A stretch of 64,000 bases of DNA from Sordaria brevicollis (Eukaryota > Ascomycota > Sordariomycetes > Sordariales > Sordariaceae): positions 930,001-994,000 of the forward strand of contig JAUTDP010000011.1 in NCBI GenBank assembly GCA_033439795.1. The letters run 5' to 3'. Positions 12,109-22,334 of the stretch are shown here, one piece after another. The position numbers were made by a program, and so were the translations under genes. Each line of letters begins with the position of its first letter. Within the stretch, counting starts at the first letter, position 1. Below the pieces are notes generated by a model, which did not search any database, had not been told where the DNA came from, and saw only the letters and a program-made list of their open reading frames with translations.

Positions 12109-15100
12109 ATGGTCGCGACTGTGGAGACCTTCATCACAAAAACCTACCTCGGTCATGGGATCCTCATCTACACCCATTATCTCCGCAACCTCTTCTACTC
12201 GCTCACGCACACATCCAGATTCCTCATCCCGGTTCTGGGATATGCACACCCGGACGTCCCTGAGCTTCCTGATCCCGACAAACCAGCGCCCTTTTCGTTC
12301 TTCGTCTCCCTGTGCAAGTTCGTCGGCAAGTATGTCGATGCTAGGGATCATGACGTCTTGGTCCCAGCCCTGTTCTGCGCCCTTATCGACGCGGCAACTT
12401 CTTCCCGTGCCGCTTTCCAACGTATCATGGCCGACACATTAATGACTGACGTTGACGCAACCGATGCCGACTACGAGAGCTTCATCGAAACCTTGCGGGA
12501 ATGCTTCCGCATTCTCTGCGGTGCCGATGCACACCAAAAGTCAAGCGTTTTGGTCCCTGCACGTCCTCTCACCCAGTCAGAGCTTGACCGCCTGATCATC
12601 AAGGAGTTTCCCAGACTCAAAAATAAGGAGTCAGAGACCGTTCATGAGCCAGAGGCATCCCCTCAAGTCGCTCCTCCGGCCGGACACCAGCGTAAACAAG
12701 CCAGGCCGGGCAAAGGCAAGAAAAGCCGGCGTAGGAAAGACAGCGAGGCATCCAAGTCCAAGGATACAAATGCCGCCAAGGAAGCTTTCGAAAAGTTCTC
12801 GGAGAAGGTCTTGCAAGATGTCATCGGTATTGAACTCCCCGACAATGTCCACCCCGCGGTTACTTTTATGACCGTCTTCGATTGGTTCAAAGAATGTTTC
12901 GATCTCAGAGCATATCTTCAAAGTGTGTGGTACGACGTTGCCTACAAGGGGCTCAACAGCGCAGTAGCTGGTACACTTTGGAAAATCGCCCTCCGGGCCA
13001 TGAACGTGCAGCCAGATATCAAATCGGTAAAGAGTACCCTTGCTCATGATGTCTCTTATCGGGAAGTTATGGTTATCATGTATGGCGTCCTTGGGTTCGG
13101 CGCTGAGCTGGAGGACATGGACGCCAACAAAGGAGACGAGCGCCTTGTGAATGGCAGGGAAATGTTCCTGGTCTATACCTATCGCGACCTTCTTGATTTT
13201 ATCACCGATTACAAGAAGAACTCAACTGGTAAACCGACCAAGCGGATGATGAAGGAAATCAACAACTGGGATCCTCACTTTGACCTCCGAAGCGCCACCA
13301 TGGAAGAGCGTCTCAAATGGCGTCGTTCTTACACCATCAACATGCTATATGACCTTGTCGGACTCTGTGCACACAGGATGGAAAAGATCAAGGAAATTGA
13401 GAACCGCAAGACTCTTGACCCCGCAAAACGTCAGCGAGCCGCGCAACAAGAACAACTACCGGGGATCTAGGACTTTGCCCCGTGGGTCACAGGTTTGGCT
13501 GTCGACAAGTCCGACAAGAACGTTCGCGACCAAATTTGTCCCATACATGTCTTCTATCTGCAGATGATCGTCGACTCCTTCACCGTGACAAAGGGGTGGA
13601 CATTTGATCTACACGAAGGGCATCGTTTTAACGAACCTGCTAATGGGTTTCACCCTATGCGCGATAACAATACATTTTTCGGCGGGATAAATCAGCCCAA
13701 CTCAGGCATCCTATACGCAGTTGGTCAACTATCACAACGCCTTCAAGCGCAAAGTCTGGACATACCACAACACTCAAACATCGCGCGCTCTCGCCACGTC
13801 CTGGATTTGGTCAACATCACGACCAGTAAGTTTCAAGAATTCTTTGTGCCCTCAGACCTATTGGAAAGGTCACGATTTCGCCTCGCCAATCCAAGTAGTC
13901 CGAGCAGCTTCCAAGGGCTGTGGGAGTTCTCACCCCTTCTATGCAGTGCCGGTCTGGCGGAAGTTTTGGAGAGTGGGTTTCTCTTAGGGCTTCATATCTG
14001 GGGGCATCATTTCGAGCCTATAATCCTAATGCATTTGTACAACATGCTCCTTCGGGAAGGCTACCTCAAGGCGCCTATCCAGTTGTTTGAAAACATGCAG
14101 CGGCTCTTTCCATTAGCCTTCTTCCCCCATGGAACTGTCCCTGTTTCGGACTATGCTACCGTCCTTGCTCACCGTGTGGCGGAGCTCGAGGGAGCAATGC
14201 TAAACAAGCATGCGAAGAACAGTGGTCCTGGTGCCCTGAGCGAGCCATATTATCTGACCATCGCGCACGACTCTATGCTGATTCTTCTACAAGCGACAAA
14301 ATGGAGTATTGACAAAATATCTAGTTCTGTTGTTCCTTTGTCTTCACTAGTTGCGAAGCTTCGAATCGCCCGAACCGAGCAGATAGTCGATCCCAACACC
14401 GGAACAAGGCGATTACAGGAAACAGTGCTCGTAAAGCGGGCCAAGGCCGCTCTCATCTCTGAAGGCCTCTCTGAAAGTTCCGCCAATGAAAAGCTGCTAG
14501 CCGTGGCCGACGCAGTGGCGGAACTTGACGCGATGGAAAAGGAGCAAGCAGGGTCTTCGGTCGACAAAGTGCACTGCATGACGCCGGATCATTACAGCTC
14601 CAGTGACGCGCTCGACTTGATCAAGGTCGACTTGATGGCCGATGTCGATGGCGAACGTCCGGTGTGCGGTGTGAACTTGCTCGCGTTTACGAACTACGCA
14701 TTTGAGGTTTTCGAGGCCATGGAGGTGATGTTGACAGACTCGAGAAACAAGACTTTGGCGCTCTTGGTAACTCCTGAAGGACATTACAAGGTTCCGCGAA
14801 ATCGCCAATTGACGACGAATGTGCAGTCCTACGGACGATCCCTCCTGGTTGTGGACGCCATAAGAAACAATGACGCGCAGGTTCTGAAACGTGCAGCCCA
14901 TTGTATCAAGAAATTTCAAATCCCGTTCTCAAACTGTATCTTATGGAAGAAGCTCAAGTTTGGAGATGGGGAGTCAACGTCGCCACAGACAACAGGTGAA
15001 ACTGCTGAGAAGAGCGGCGCTCGTATGACGGACCAGTGTCTGGCTGTCAAGGGTGTGATCTCGGATGAGGGAACCGTGTTGCTTAGGCCGAAGAAGCTCA

Positions 15101-15504
15101 AGCTTGGAAGTAACGGGGACTCGACATCGTCACAAACCACGGGTGATGGAGCTACTAGCGCTAATAACAAGACTAGGACTGCTCCTGAGAAGGGCAACGG
15201 CGTTCAGATAGACCAATGCTCGGTCATCAAGGGCGTGGTCTTGGATGAGGGAATCGTATTGCTCAGGCCGAAGAAGCTCAAGTTCGGAAACCCGGAATCG
15301 ACATCCTCACAGACCACGGGCGATGAAGCTACCGCTGCTAGAACTCCTGAGAAGGAGGACAACGACGTTCAGATGCATCAATGCTCGGTCATCAAGGGTG
15401 TTGTCTTGGACGAGGGAACCGTGCTACTCAGACCGTCGCCAAAGGAGCTCAAGTCTGGAGACGAGGAATCATTGCCACAAACAACGGGCGGGCAGTGGAG
15501 CTAG
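12109..15504 (+). CDS. DUF6604-type large fungal protein, interrupted by one in-frame TAG
   Basis: Two long frames (12109-13470 and 13471-15504) are in the same phase, separated only by a TAG at 13468-13470 (codon 454). Read as one unit it spans 1131 codons. Residues just after the stop (DFAPWVTGLAVDKSD, then HVFYLQMIVDSFTVTKGW and LWEFSPLLCSAGLAEVLESGFLLGLHIW) match, as I recall the family, conserved parts of DUF6604 proteins. So the stop falls within a conserved core. Alternatives are a single nonsense change (CAG to TAG would be the classic RIP-type CpA change), stop readthrough, or an in-frame 63 nt intron (13430-13492). The intron has a poor GTCAGC donor and would remove the conserved DFAPWVT, so I doubt it. 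A Lys/Arg-rich linker lies around residues 195-225. The C terminus carries tandem repeats. The family has no established function. Confidence 0.7.
14938..15502 (+). repeat. Coding tandem repeat at the C terminus of the DUF6604-type gene
   Basis: Blocks of the form KKLKFG-x-ESTSSQTTG, a variable acidic linker, then DQC-x-VIKGVVLDEGTVLLRPK recur three times and a partial fourth copy ends the protein. The period is 180 bp and then 165 bp, both multiples of three, so copy-number change keeps the frame. The copies differ at many positions and are not fresh duplicates. Confidence 0.85.
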
Positions 15505-16679
15505 TATCAATGGCGACGGCACGACGGTCCCGATGGTGTTGACGGGGTTCTCGTAGATGAAGACGAATCCCAGGGTCGGAGAACTTATTATAACGTGGGC
15601 GACGGTAGCCTGGTGGTCCGTTGGGGGTAGTCAGAGTAAGAGGTGGATCCCGAGGAATATGTTGTAGAGGGGTGATGGGAAGGTACCAGATACTTATGGT
15701 GCTGGACAGGAATACCTGGACGGTGAGGAAAAAAGAAAAAAAAAAACAAGATGAGGTCAGGTTCATATGAACGGACCAATGGTTGATTTTCTCTTTTCGG
15801 CATGCGTGGTATTCTGATGGGGGTACTGCGTTGCTTACTGGAGGTAATGAGTTTACTGTGGCTTTTGTTGTTGGCATGTTGTTTATGGTATCAACAGCGG
15901 TACAGACTATTCTCTTGACACAGCGTATAGGAAACAAAATTCTTTCTCTAATATCTCTTTCCGTGAAGGATACAAGTTTCATTCAATTTACTTCCGCCCC
16001 TTTTGAGCATGACAACGTTACAGCTTCTTTACATATGTCGGTTTATCTCCGCACAATAAACTCTCGCCCAACTTACAGATCCAGCCCGTGAATGATACCA
16101 GACACTCACACGAGATGTGGAATAAACGTGCCAATAATAGAATCGATGCACAAAAGCACTTCTACAACACTCACTACAATTGCTTCAAAAGCTCATCAAA
16201 CCAGTGGAAGCGCATCTCCTTTACCGCTCACCTTCAGAGTTAGTTGGATGTTCCAGAAGTTGGACGTACCACTTATCGACTTGCCGTTACTTTCTGCCAT
16301 AGAAAACAGGGGAAGACATACCATCAGTACTACGACCCAGTGCAGCTTGAATTGGACGTTTGAGTACCCATCTCCATGGAGATAAGCCGTTGTCGTCCAG
16401 AGGTTGGATTGTGGTGGTTGAGTGTCTCCGTAATTCCCCTACCGAGAACGGGTCTTGCAAAGATGACTGATGACAGAAGCAGATAGAAAGCCGGAAGAAA
16501 AATACACTGTTTAAGTACGAGTTAGCATGAATTTGTATCCATTCTTCCAAATACACCTTATGATGGAAAGTGTGAGTGTTCCGGCTAGGTTGGTTGGCTT
16601 TTTCCTTTCTCCCTGGCTCTTTCCACCACCTGTGGGACGGGTGTTGACGAGGAGGATGAGAGACACAAATAGGTAGGGT
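15505..16679. other. Intergenic region, no gene recognised
   Basis: It lies between the DUF6604-type gene and the inverted-repeat element. Only short random frames and an A-rich tract near 15729-15750 were noted. Confidence 0.45.
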
Positions 16680-16687
16680 CTAAGAAT

Positions 16688-17072
16688 GGGAAATTCTAGA
16701 CACACACACGGTCAATTCTACACGCACACACCCCAACTTTTCCGAGATAAATTTTTAGTAAAACCCTTGAGTAGTTTTACCTGTCTAAAGTTTTCTTTCA
16801 TTCTTTAACATCTAAAGTGTGTTGTTTTCAGGGATATAGGAAGAAAGAAGAGTACGTTGCAATTTGGGACGTCACGAATGCAACGTACCGCAAAAACCGC
16901 CAACGGAAGCCTTTTAGAAACGGAAAAAAGGCTAGGAGGGAATGAATAGCTATTTGATATTTAATTACTTTTCTACCAATTCTAAAAGATCCTTTTAGAA
17001 GAGGTAAGGCGGCCTTAAGTTTTGAGCCGTGTGTGCGTATAGAATTGACCGTGTGTATGTCTAGATTTTCCC
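16688..17072. mobile_element. 385 bp MITE-like element with 44 bp inverted repeats and 8 bp target duplication
   Basis: The left end begins GGGAAATTCTAGACAC and the right end, read on the other strand, begins GGGAAAATCTAGACAT. They pair over about 44 bp (16688-16731 with 17029-17072) with three mismatches, and share the block ACACGGTCAATTCTA. CTAAGAAT lies immediately outside both ends (16680-16687 and 17073-17080). The inside is non-coding: a short open frame crosses it but extends past the element, so it is chance. An 8 bp duplication fits hAT or Mutator-like elements. The GGGAAA start and long repeats fit a Mutator-like derivative somewhat better, but this is inference. No transposase for it is visible in the window. 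Confidence 0.88.
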
Positions 17073-17080
17073 CTAAGAAT

Positions 17081-17453
17081 TGAATGAGACAGTATGCCTC
17101 TACGTCTAGTCTGGTATAAAGCACATATTAAGCATGGCGTGACAAAGGAGTTTCGGGAGAGCTGTCCGTTCTCGGTTTCTCAGGAACAGGATACTGGTGC
17201 GGGAAAGACCTTTTTGAGTGATTTACGCCCAGTCGATTTGACCATTTCTTCAACTCGAAGGGATATTCGTTCACTGTCTTGGATAAGATGAGTCAAGTAT
17301 CATGAAGGGGTGCGTCCAGCAAGAGAGTGGGCAGATGACTTGAGGTCCAGGTGCGCAGAGTAGTCATTATGGTACAACCAAATTGATACTTCCTTTCTAC
17401 CTCCACGGTCGTCAAGTGGTGCATTGTAGTGGGAAGCTCAGATCTCATCGTCT
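17081..17453. other. Short intergenic stretch
   Basis: It lies between the 385 bp element and the 3' end of the F-box gene. Nothing recognisable is seen apart from the likely 3' untranslated region. Confidence 0.4.
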
Positions 17454-19236
17454 TCATATCCATACAATATACTCGTCATCAGGCTGTGAAGATGGCCAAT
17501 CCCATGTATGCTGATCCCCTTCATGTGGCCGATAGACCCAAGTCGGTTTGCCATGACTAAAGCGTTGGATGAGGTCCGTATCGAAATACCAATCATCTTT
17601 GCCTTCAAGATCAACCGCGAACATACCCAAAGAGTGCAAAAAATCGTTTAAAGTCTCTTCCTGACATTCGTCGTGAAACGCGCAACAGAGGTTAGCTGAG
17701 AAGCCAGCATCCAAGTGGCGTTCAAGGACGTGTTGGAAAAATTTGAGCAGCAAGGGTGCCGCGAGGTATTCGCATTCACGACCTTGTTCATCCTGTGCAA
17801 CGAAGCAGTTAGGCTGTTTGGACACCCAATATAAATCCTGAAAGTGGCTAACGATCGTTTGTTTCGAGAGGCTGATGTCCCTCCAAGTCCAATACCACCA
17901 GTCGTATCCGTCTGGTTGGTCGGGAACGCCAAAGGGCTCCCTGGCCTTGGAAGTGACGGAGTACTTCCCGGCAGGATAGTCCATGAACCTGTACCGGAAT
18001 TCTGGATGTTCCCTGAAGGAGGCAAGGTGTCTGGAGACAATGATTTGTTGAGTTTTGAAAAATCCAAAGAAGACTGCCTGAACTTCAACTGTAGCAGACT
18101 TCTCGGGTCCAGAGCGTACATCTTCTTGTAGGGCTTCGGTATCCTCATCAGGCATAATAGCTAGTATGTGAAAGAATGCCCAGATAATCTGCATTATCTC
18201 CAAGCAGACAAAATGAGCGTCTGAATGTCCTTGGCCCCCTTCGACTGATGTCAGAGGACATTGCTCGCCTCGTGCTCCCGAGGTGACGCTATTGCCACAG
18301 TAAGGTGCTCGGCCGTACAATCTTGCAAATGATTCCCTCGTGGCTTCCTTCCCTTGCTTGTCCGACAGAATGTTCTCTATCAACCATGTTGCAAGGGGCC
18401 CAAAGATCTGGTCCTCGGTTTCAGGCGACGTGGCAATCCTGCACACCGGAAAACTGAGTGCAAAAGCGAAGAATGGCTTGTATGAGGTTTGATACTCTTC
18501 TGGATATCTTCCCTCCACCAAGTCCCAATCTTCCCAGCCAAGGTACCGCCGTATTGTCGCGTTTGGGTGCGTCTTTGCCTCAAAGTAAGGCTGGTTATAA
18601 ATGCCAGCGAGCGCGGCTCCGGCAATCATGCTCCTGTAGATGGCCTTGTGCACGCCTGCTGACCATTTGGGCATGTAGCACGGTTCCTCCGGGGGTCGTT
18701 GCGGCGGTCCAAATTTTCGCTCGTCGTCCGCGTCCCCTTCGCACAATCTGCCATCTGCATGATACTCAACCTGGTGGCAAAAGGCAATAGACAAAGCGCG
18801 TGCAAGGTGGTGAAGGGCACGAGCACTCTTGAGCTCCGGGATAGTAGGCGGGCCGCCGTGCTCAATGCTGTGATCTCCGGGACGCATGTCCATAGGCGGC
18901 AGACGGTCGGCCTTTTCAGCTTCAACGACAACTGCTGTCATGCGAGCCTAGCTGGTTTCAATGTTGGTCAGCGTGATGTTGCGGAAACCTTTTGGAACAG
19001 AAAGAAAGTTAGAACTGGACGCAGCTTACAGCAATCAATGCCTCTTCTACGGCTGGGAACTCGTCATTGCGACGCCACAGCTCAAGAATGATGGATGGCG
19101 CGTTGCGGTACCAGGCGTCGTTGACGTGTCGGCAAGTGAGAGCAAAGGACAGAGCATCGTCTGTGGATGGGAGTTGCTTGAATATTTCGAGGAGGAGTTC
19201 GACGGGACAGGTGCGGGTTAAGAAGCTGGAAGACAT
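17454..19236 (-). CDS. F-box domain protein
   Basis: Exon 1 (19030-19236) encodes an N-terminal F-box: TCPVELLLEIFKQLPSTDDALSFALTCRHVNDAW at about residues 9-43. Exon 2 (17454-18947) follows an 82 nt intron (GTAAGC donor, CTAG acceptor) and joins in frame as EEALIA-ARMTAVVVEAEKADRLPP. The total is 566 residues. The rest of the protein has no recognisable leucine-rich or WD repeats. It is rich in Trp, Phe and acidic residues and resembles the large lineage-specific F-box families of filamentous fungi. The expected role is substrate selection in an SCF ubiquitin ligase through Skp1 binding; the substrate is unknown. A second ATG just inside exon 2 could give a version without the F-box, but the spliced form is more plausible. 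Confidence 0.82.
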
Positions 19237-19767
19237 GTTGGGAGAATGTTATGATCCAAGAGCTTGTGAAATGGGATCAAGCGTCGTTGGGTGGGATTTT
19301 TTGGGCGGAGAGGTCGTTGAAAAGAGACGAGCTCTTGACGGGGTTAAAATGATCCCACGAACCAGCCATCCGCCCGATTGATTTCGGCCATCATCTGTCC
19401 TGGTGCCGTACTTCATCATGTTTGCCTGGTCGGCGAGGTCTGGATGTTGGGACCATGGTATCTTGATAGAAGCGCCCATTCCGTTTCGGGATCAAGGTCG
19501 GTGGTTGCCTGGCTTCCCTGGGGACGGGAGGTTTTAAGCTCGCGGCAGACAATGGGGGCGCAAAGCGGCCGCAGCATGTTCGAATGACGCAATTGGATGT
19601 GTGTCGGGAAGAAAACCCGTTGAGGGGAAGAAAAACGAGCGCCCGGCACTTTATACGTGAGAAAGAGTCGTGGTTGATCACGACTGCATCGCAGGGGGCG
19701 GTTCAATCGACACCGGCCGAGAGGTTGTTCGATATTATCGAGCACGCAATACAGTAGCATAGTCTGT
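19237..19767. other. Promoter region of the F-box gene and upstream of 5S rRNA
   Basis: Both strands carry only short overlapping frames without recognisable content. The F-box gene promoter is expected here. Confidence 0.4.
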
Positions 19768-19771
19768 TATA
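19768..19771 (+). promoter_or_regulatory. TATA element of the 5S rRNA gene
   Basis: TATA lies exactly 29 to 26 nt upstream of the 5S start. Neurospora 5S genes need such an upstream TATA in addition to internal control regions for RNA polymerase III transcription. Confidence 0.8.
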
Positions 19772-19796
19772 AGCACCTGTAAATCGCTGGATAAGC

Positions 19797-19916
19797 ACAT
19801 ACGACCATACCCACTGGAAAACTCGGGATCCCGTCCGCTCTCCCATAGATAAGCCAGTGAGGGCCAGACTAGTAGTTGGGTCGGTGACGACCAGCGAATC
19901 CCTGGTGTTGTATGTT
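19797..19916 (+). rRNA. 5S ribosomal RNA, dispersed gene, non-alpha isotype
   Basis: The 120 nt begin ACATACGACCATA and end GTTGTATGTT, which pair as the terminal stem. The internal control sequences are present: GTAGTTGGGTCGGTGACGAC and CCAGCGAATCCC. A T-run follows at once. Compared with the major Neurospora 5S type that I recall (first arm GGGTGTGG), this copy has CCCACTGG pairing with CCAGTGAGGG. Both sides of the helix have changed together, which suggests a functional variant such as the beta-like isotype rather than a decayed pseudogene. Neurospora 5S genes are single and dispersed rather than inside the rDNA repeat, which fits this location. Confidence 0.95.
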
Positions 19917-19921
19917 TTTTT
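19915..19921 (+). terminator. RNA polymerase III T-run terminator
   Basis: A run of seven T directly at the end of the 5S gene, as expected for polymerase III termination. Confidence 0.75.
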
Positions 19922-20552
19922 GCCTTATTTGCACTTTTCTATTTCATCTTTTACGACCCGAACGATCATTTTCTTTATGTTCTGGCCAGTTTCATTGCAT
20001 TTTCAGGTCACCATAAGTGGACGTTAGGCATAGGAAGTTAAACACATCTTTGATGCTTCTCAATATCTGGTTGGGGTACTATGTAAATATCTGCTGCTAC
20101 GTGTAGAAGTTTATGTCATTTGTTTTGTTGTCTTCGTCTCTTTTTGTGAACAACATGGATACCAAACGCGTCTAGCCTCGGTACGTTATCCCTCTCTGAA
20201 TCCTACATGCAATCCTCAATCGGTTCATCTACTGACCATGCGATTTATCCAAAAAGCAAAGGAACCAACTCTCGAATGCATCATCGCTGCGATCTTTTAC
20301 GCGTTTGAAAGCCAAACTACTGTCTTCTTAACTGTCTTTGCAACACTCTTTCCGTCTCTCTCTGTCTCTCTAAGAATGGAATATGAAGACCCAAGAAAAA
20401 AAAAGATATCTTATACCCAAAAACCCACAAGTATACACACAGTTGAATGCTATCCAATAAACAGCCCTCTGATTTTTTTTTGACTTCTTCACGCTCTCTT
20501 ATCCAATGCGCCAACATTCAACACCCCAGCTCTTTGGCTCAAAACCCCTCAC
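19922..20552. other. Intergenic region between 5S rRNA and threonine synthase
   Basis: It probably contains the threonine synthase 3' untranslated region. No further gene was seen. Confidence 0.4.
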
Positions 20553-22334
20553 CTAAGCAGAAGCGTCCCGCGCCTTCAGCTCCTCCTCCACTTGTTTCCT
20601 GACAAGCTCACGAACTGCCGTCCAGTCATTGGCAACGTCGCTAACGCGCTTCTCCTTCTGGTCAAGACCGACAAACTCCTGCGGTAGCACCTTGGCCTCG
20701 AAGTCGAAGCTGGGCTCGTCCTTGAGGGCGAGAGTGACGGCGCCAGAGAACTTGGCGGGATGGGCTGTCGAGAGGGAAATGTGGGGGATGTCGGAACCGG
20801 CGCGCTTGACGGATCTTCTGGCGGCCTCGACACCGACGGCGGTGTGGGGGTCGAGAACGTAGCCGACCTCCTGGTACAGGCTCTTGATGGTGTCGAGGGT
20901 CTCCTGGTCGCTGACGCGCTCGGACTCAAAGTTGCGACGCGCGCTCTCGAGAACGTCCTTGTAGACGGGACCGAAACCGCCCTTCTCCTTGAGATCCTTG
21001 AGCCAAGAGCTGACCTCCTGACCGGCCTGCTTCTTGTTCCACTCGTCGTCCATGCCCGCGCTGGAGGCAAACTGGTAGGCGAGGAACCAAAGCAGGCGCT
21101 CAAAGTTGCTCGACACGAGAATGTCCATGGCAGGGCTCATGGTCTCCTTGACACCATCCTCATGCGCCTTAACACCGTCCTCAGGGACGCCGCCCTCGGC
21201 CTTGGAACCGCTGACGGGCTTCTTGGTGTAGCAGCCGGTCTTCCAGAAGCGGTCAAGAATATCGTTCTCGTTGGTGGCGATGACGAGCTTGTCGACGGGG
21301 AGACCCATGCGGAAAGCGAAGTAGCCGGCGAGGATGTCACCAAAGTTGCCCGAGGGAACGACGAAGCGGACCTTGTCGCCAATCTTGAAGGATTCGGACT
21401 GGCGGGCAAGGGAAAAGTAGGAGTAGAAGTAGTAGACGGTCTGGGCGAGGATACGAGCCCAGTTAATGGAGTTGACGGCACCGAGCTTGTGGGTAGAGTT
21501 GATCTCGGGATCGGCGAAGAGGGCCTTGACAATGTCCTGCAGGGGTGGGTTAGAGGATGCGACATTAGGGCGCGGAAAGTCGGACTTACCTGGCAGTTGT
21601 CGAAGTTGCCAGTGACGGCAAGATTGTGAACGTTGGCATCGAGGACAGTGGTCATCTGAAGCTCCTGGATAGGGCTGACACGGCCCTTGGGGTGAAGCAT
21701 GAAGACGGAGACATCCTTCTTGCCGCGTAGACCGTAGATGGCAGCGGAACCAGTGTCACCGCTCGTCGCACCAACGACGGTCAGGTGGTACCTGTCCCTT
21801 CCCTCCTTGCCTTGGTTCTTGCGCACGAGGAAGTACTCGAAGAGGTTGCCGAGGAACTGGAGAGCGACATCCTTGAAAGCGAAGGTAGGGCCGTGGAAGA
21901 GCTCGAGGAGATGTATGCTGCCCTGGAGGTGGACAAGAGGAGTGACGTCGGGAGTGCGGAAGGTGGCGTAGGAGCGGTTGATGATGTTTTTGAGGTCTTC
22001 GGCGGGAATCTCGGAGGGGGAGACGTAGAGGGAGATGATGTTGTAGGCAAGATCGGTAAAGGAGAGGTCCTTCCAGCTTTGCCATACGGACTCGGGCACG
22101 ACAGGAACCTCTTCGGGAATGTAGAGACCGCCGTCGGAGGCGAGACCCTTGAGAACGACGTCCTCGAAGGAGAGCTAAAGGGAGTCATGTTAGCAGCTGG
22201 CAGCCACAGTTGAGGAATTTCTAGAAGTCTATACTTACACCGCTGTCCTCACCGCGCGTGCTCAGGTAGCGCTGGGAAGGGGTGTGAGTTTGATCCTGAG
22301 ATCCATTGCCGTTGGTCGCGACGCCGTTGGACAT
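20553..22334 (-). CDS. THR4: Threonine synthase
   Basis: Exons 22239-22334, 21590-22174 and 20553-21536 are separated by introns of 64 and 53 nt (GTAAGT donors; TTTAG and TGCAG acceptors). The product is 554 residues, within the range of fungal Thr4. A short Asn/Gly-rich leader precedes QRYLSTRGEDSGLSFEDVVLKG, the typical threonine synthase opening. The PLP lysine is Lys133 in GPTFAFKDVALQFLGN, and the phosphate-binding VVGATSGDTGSAAIYG follows. The NFGDILAGYFAFRMGLP and STAHPAKFSGAV blocks complete the fold. The enzyme converts O-phosphohomoserine to threonine and phosphate, the last step of threonine synthesis in the cytosol. No clear general-amino-acid-control site (TGACTCA) was found close upstream. 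Confidence 0.96.

Noticed and set aside
13430..13492. 63 nt in-frame intron that would remove the TAG of the DUF6604-type gene
   Set aside because: The donor GTCAGC is poor, no clear branch site is seen, and it would delete residues that look conserved. Kept only as an alternative.
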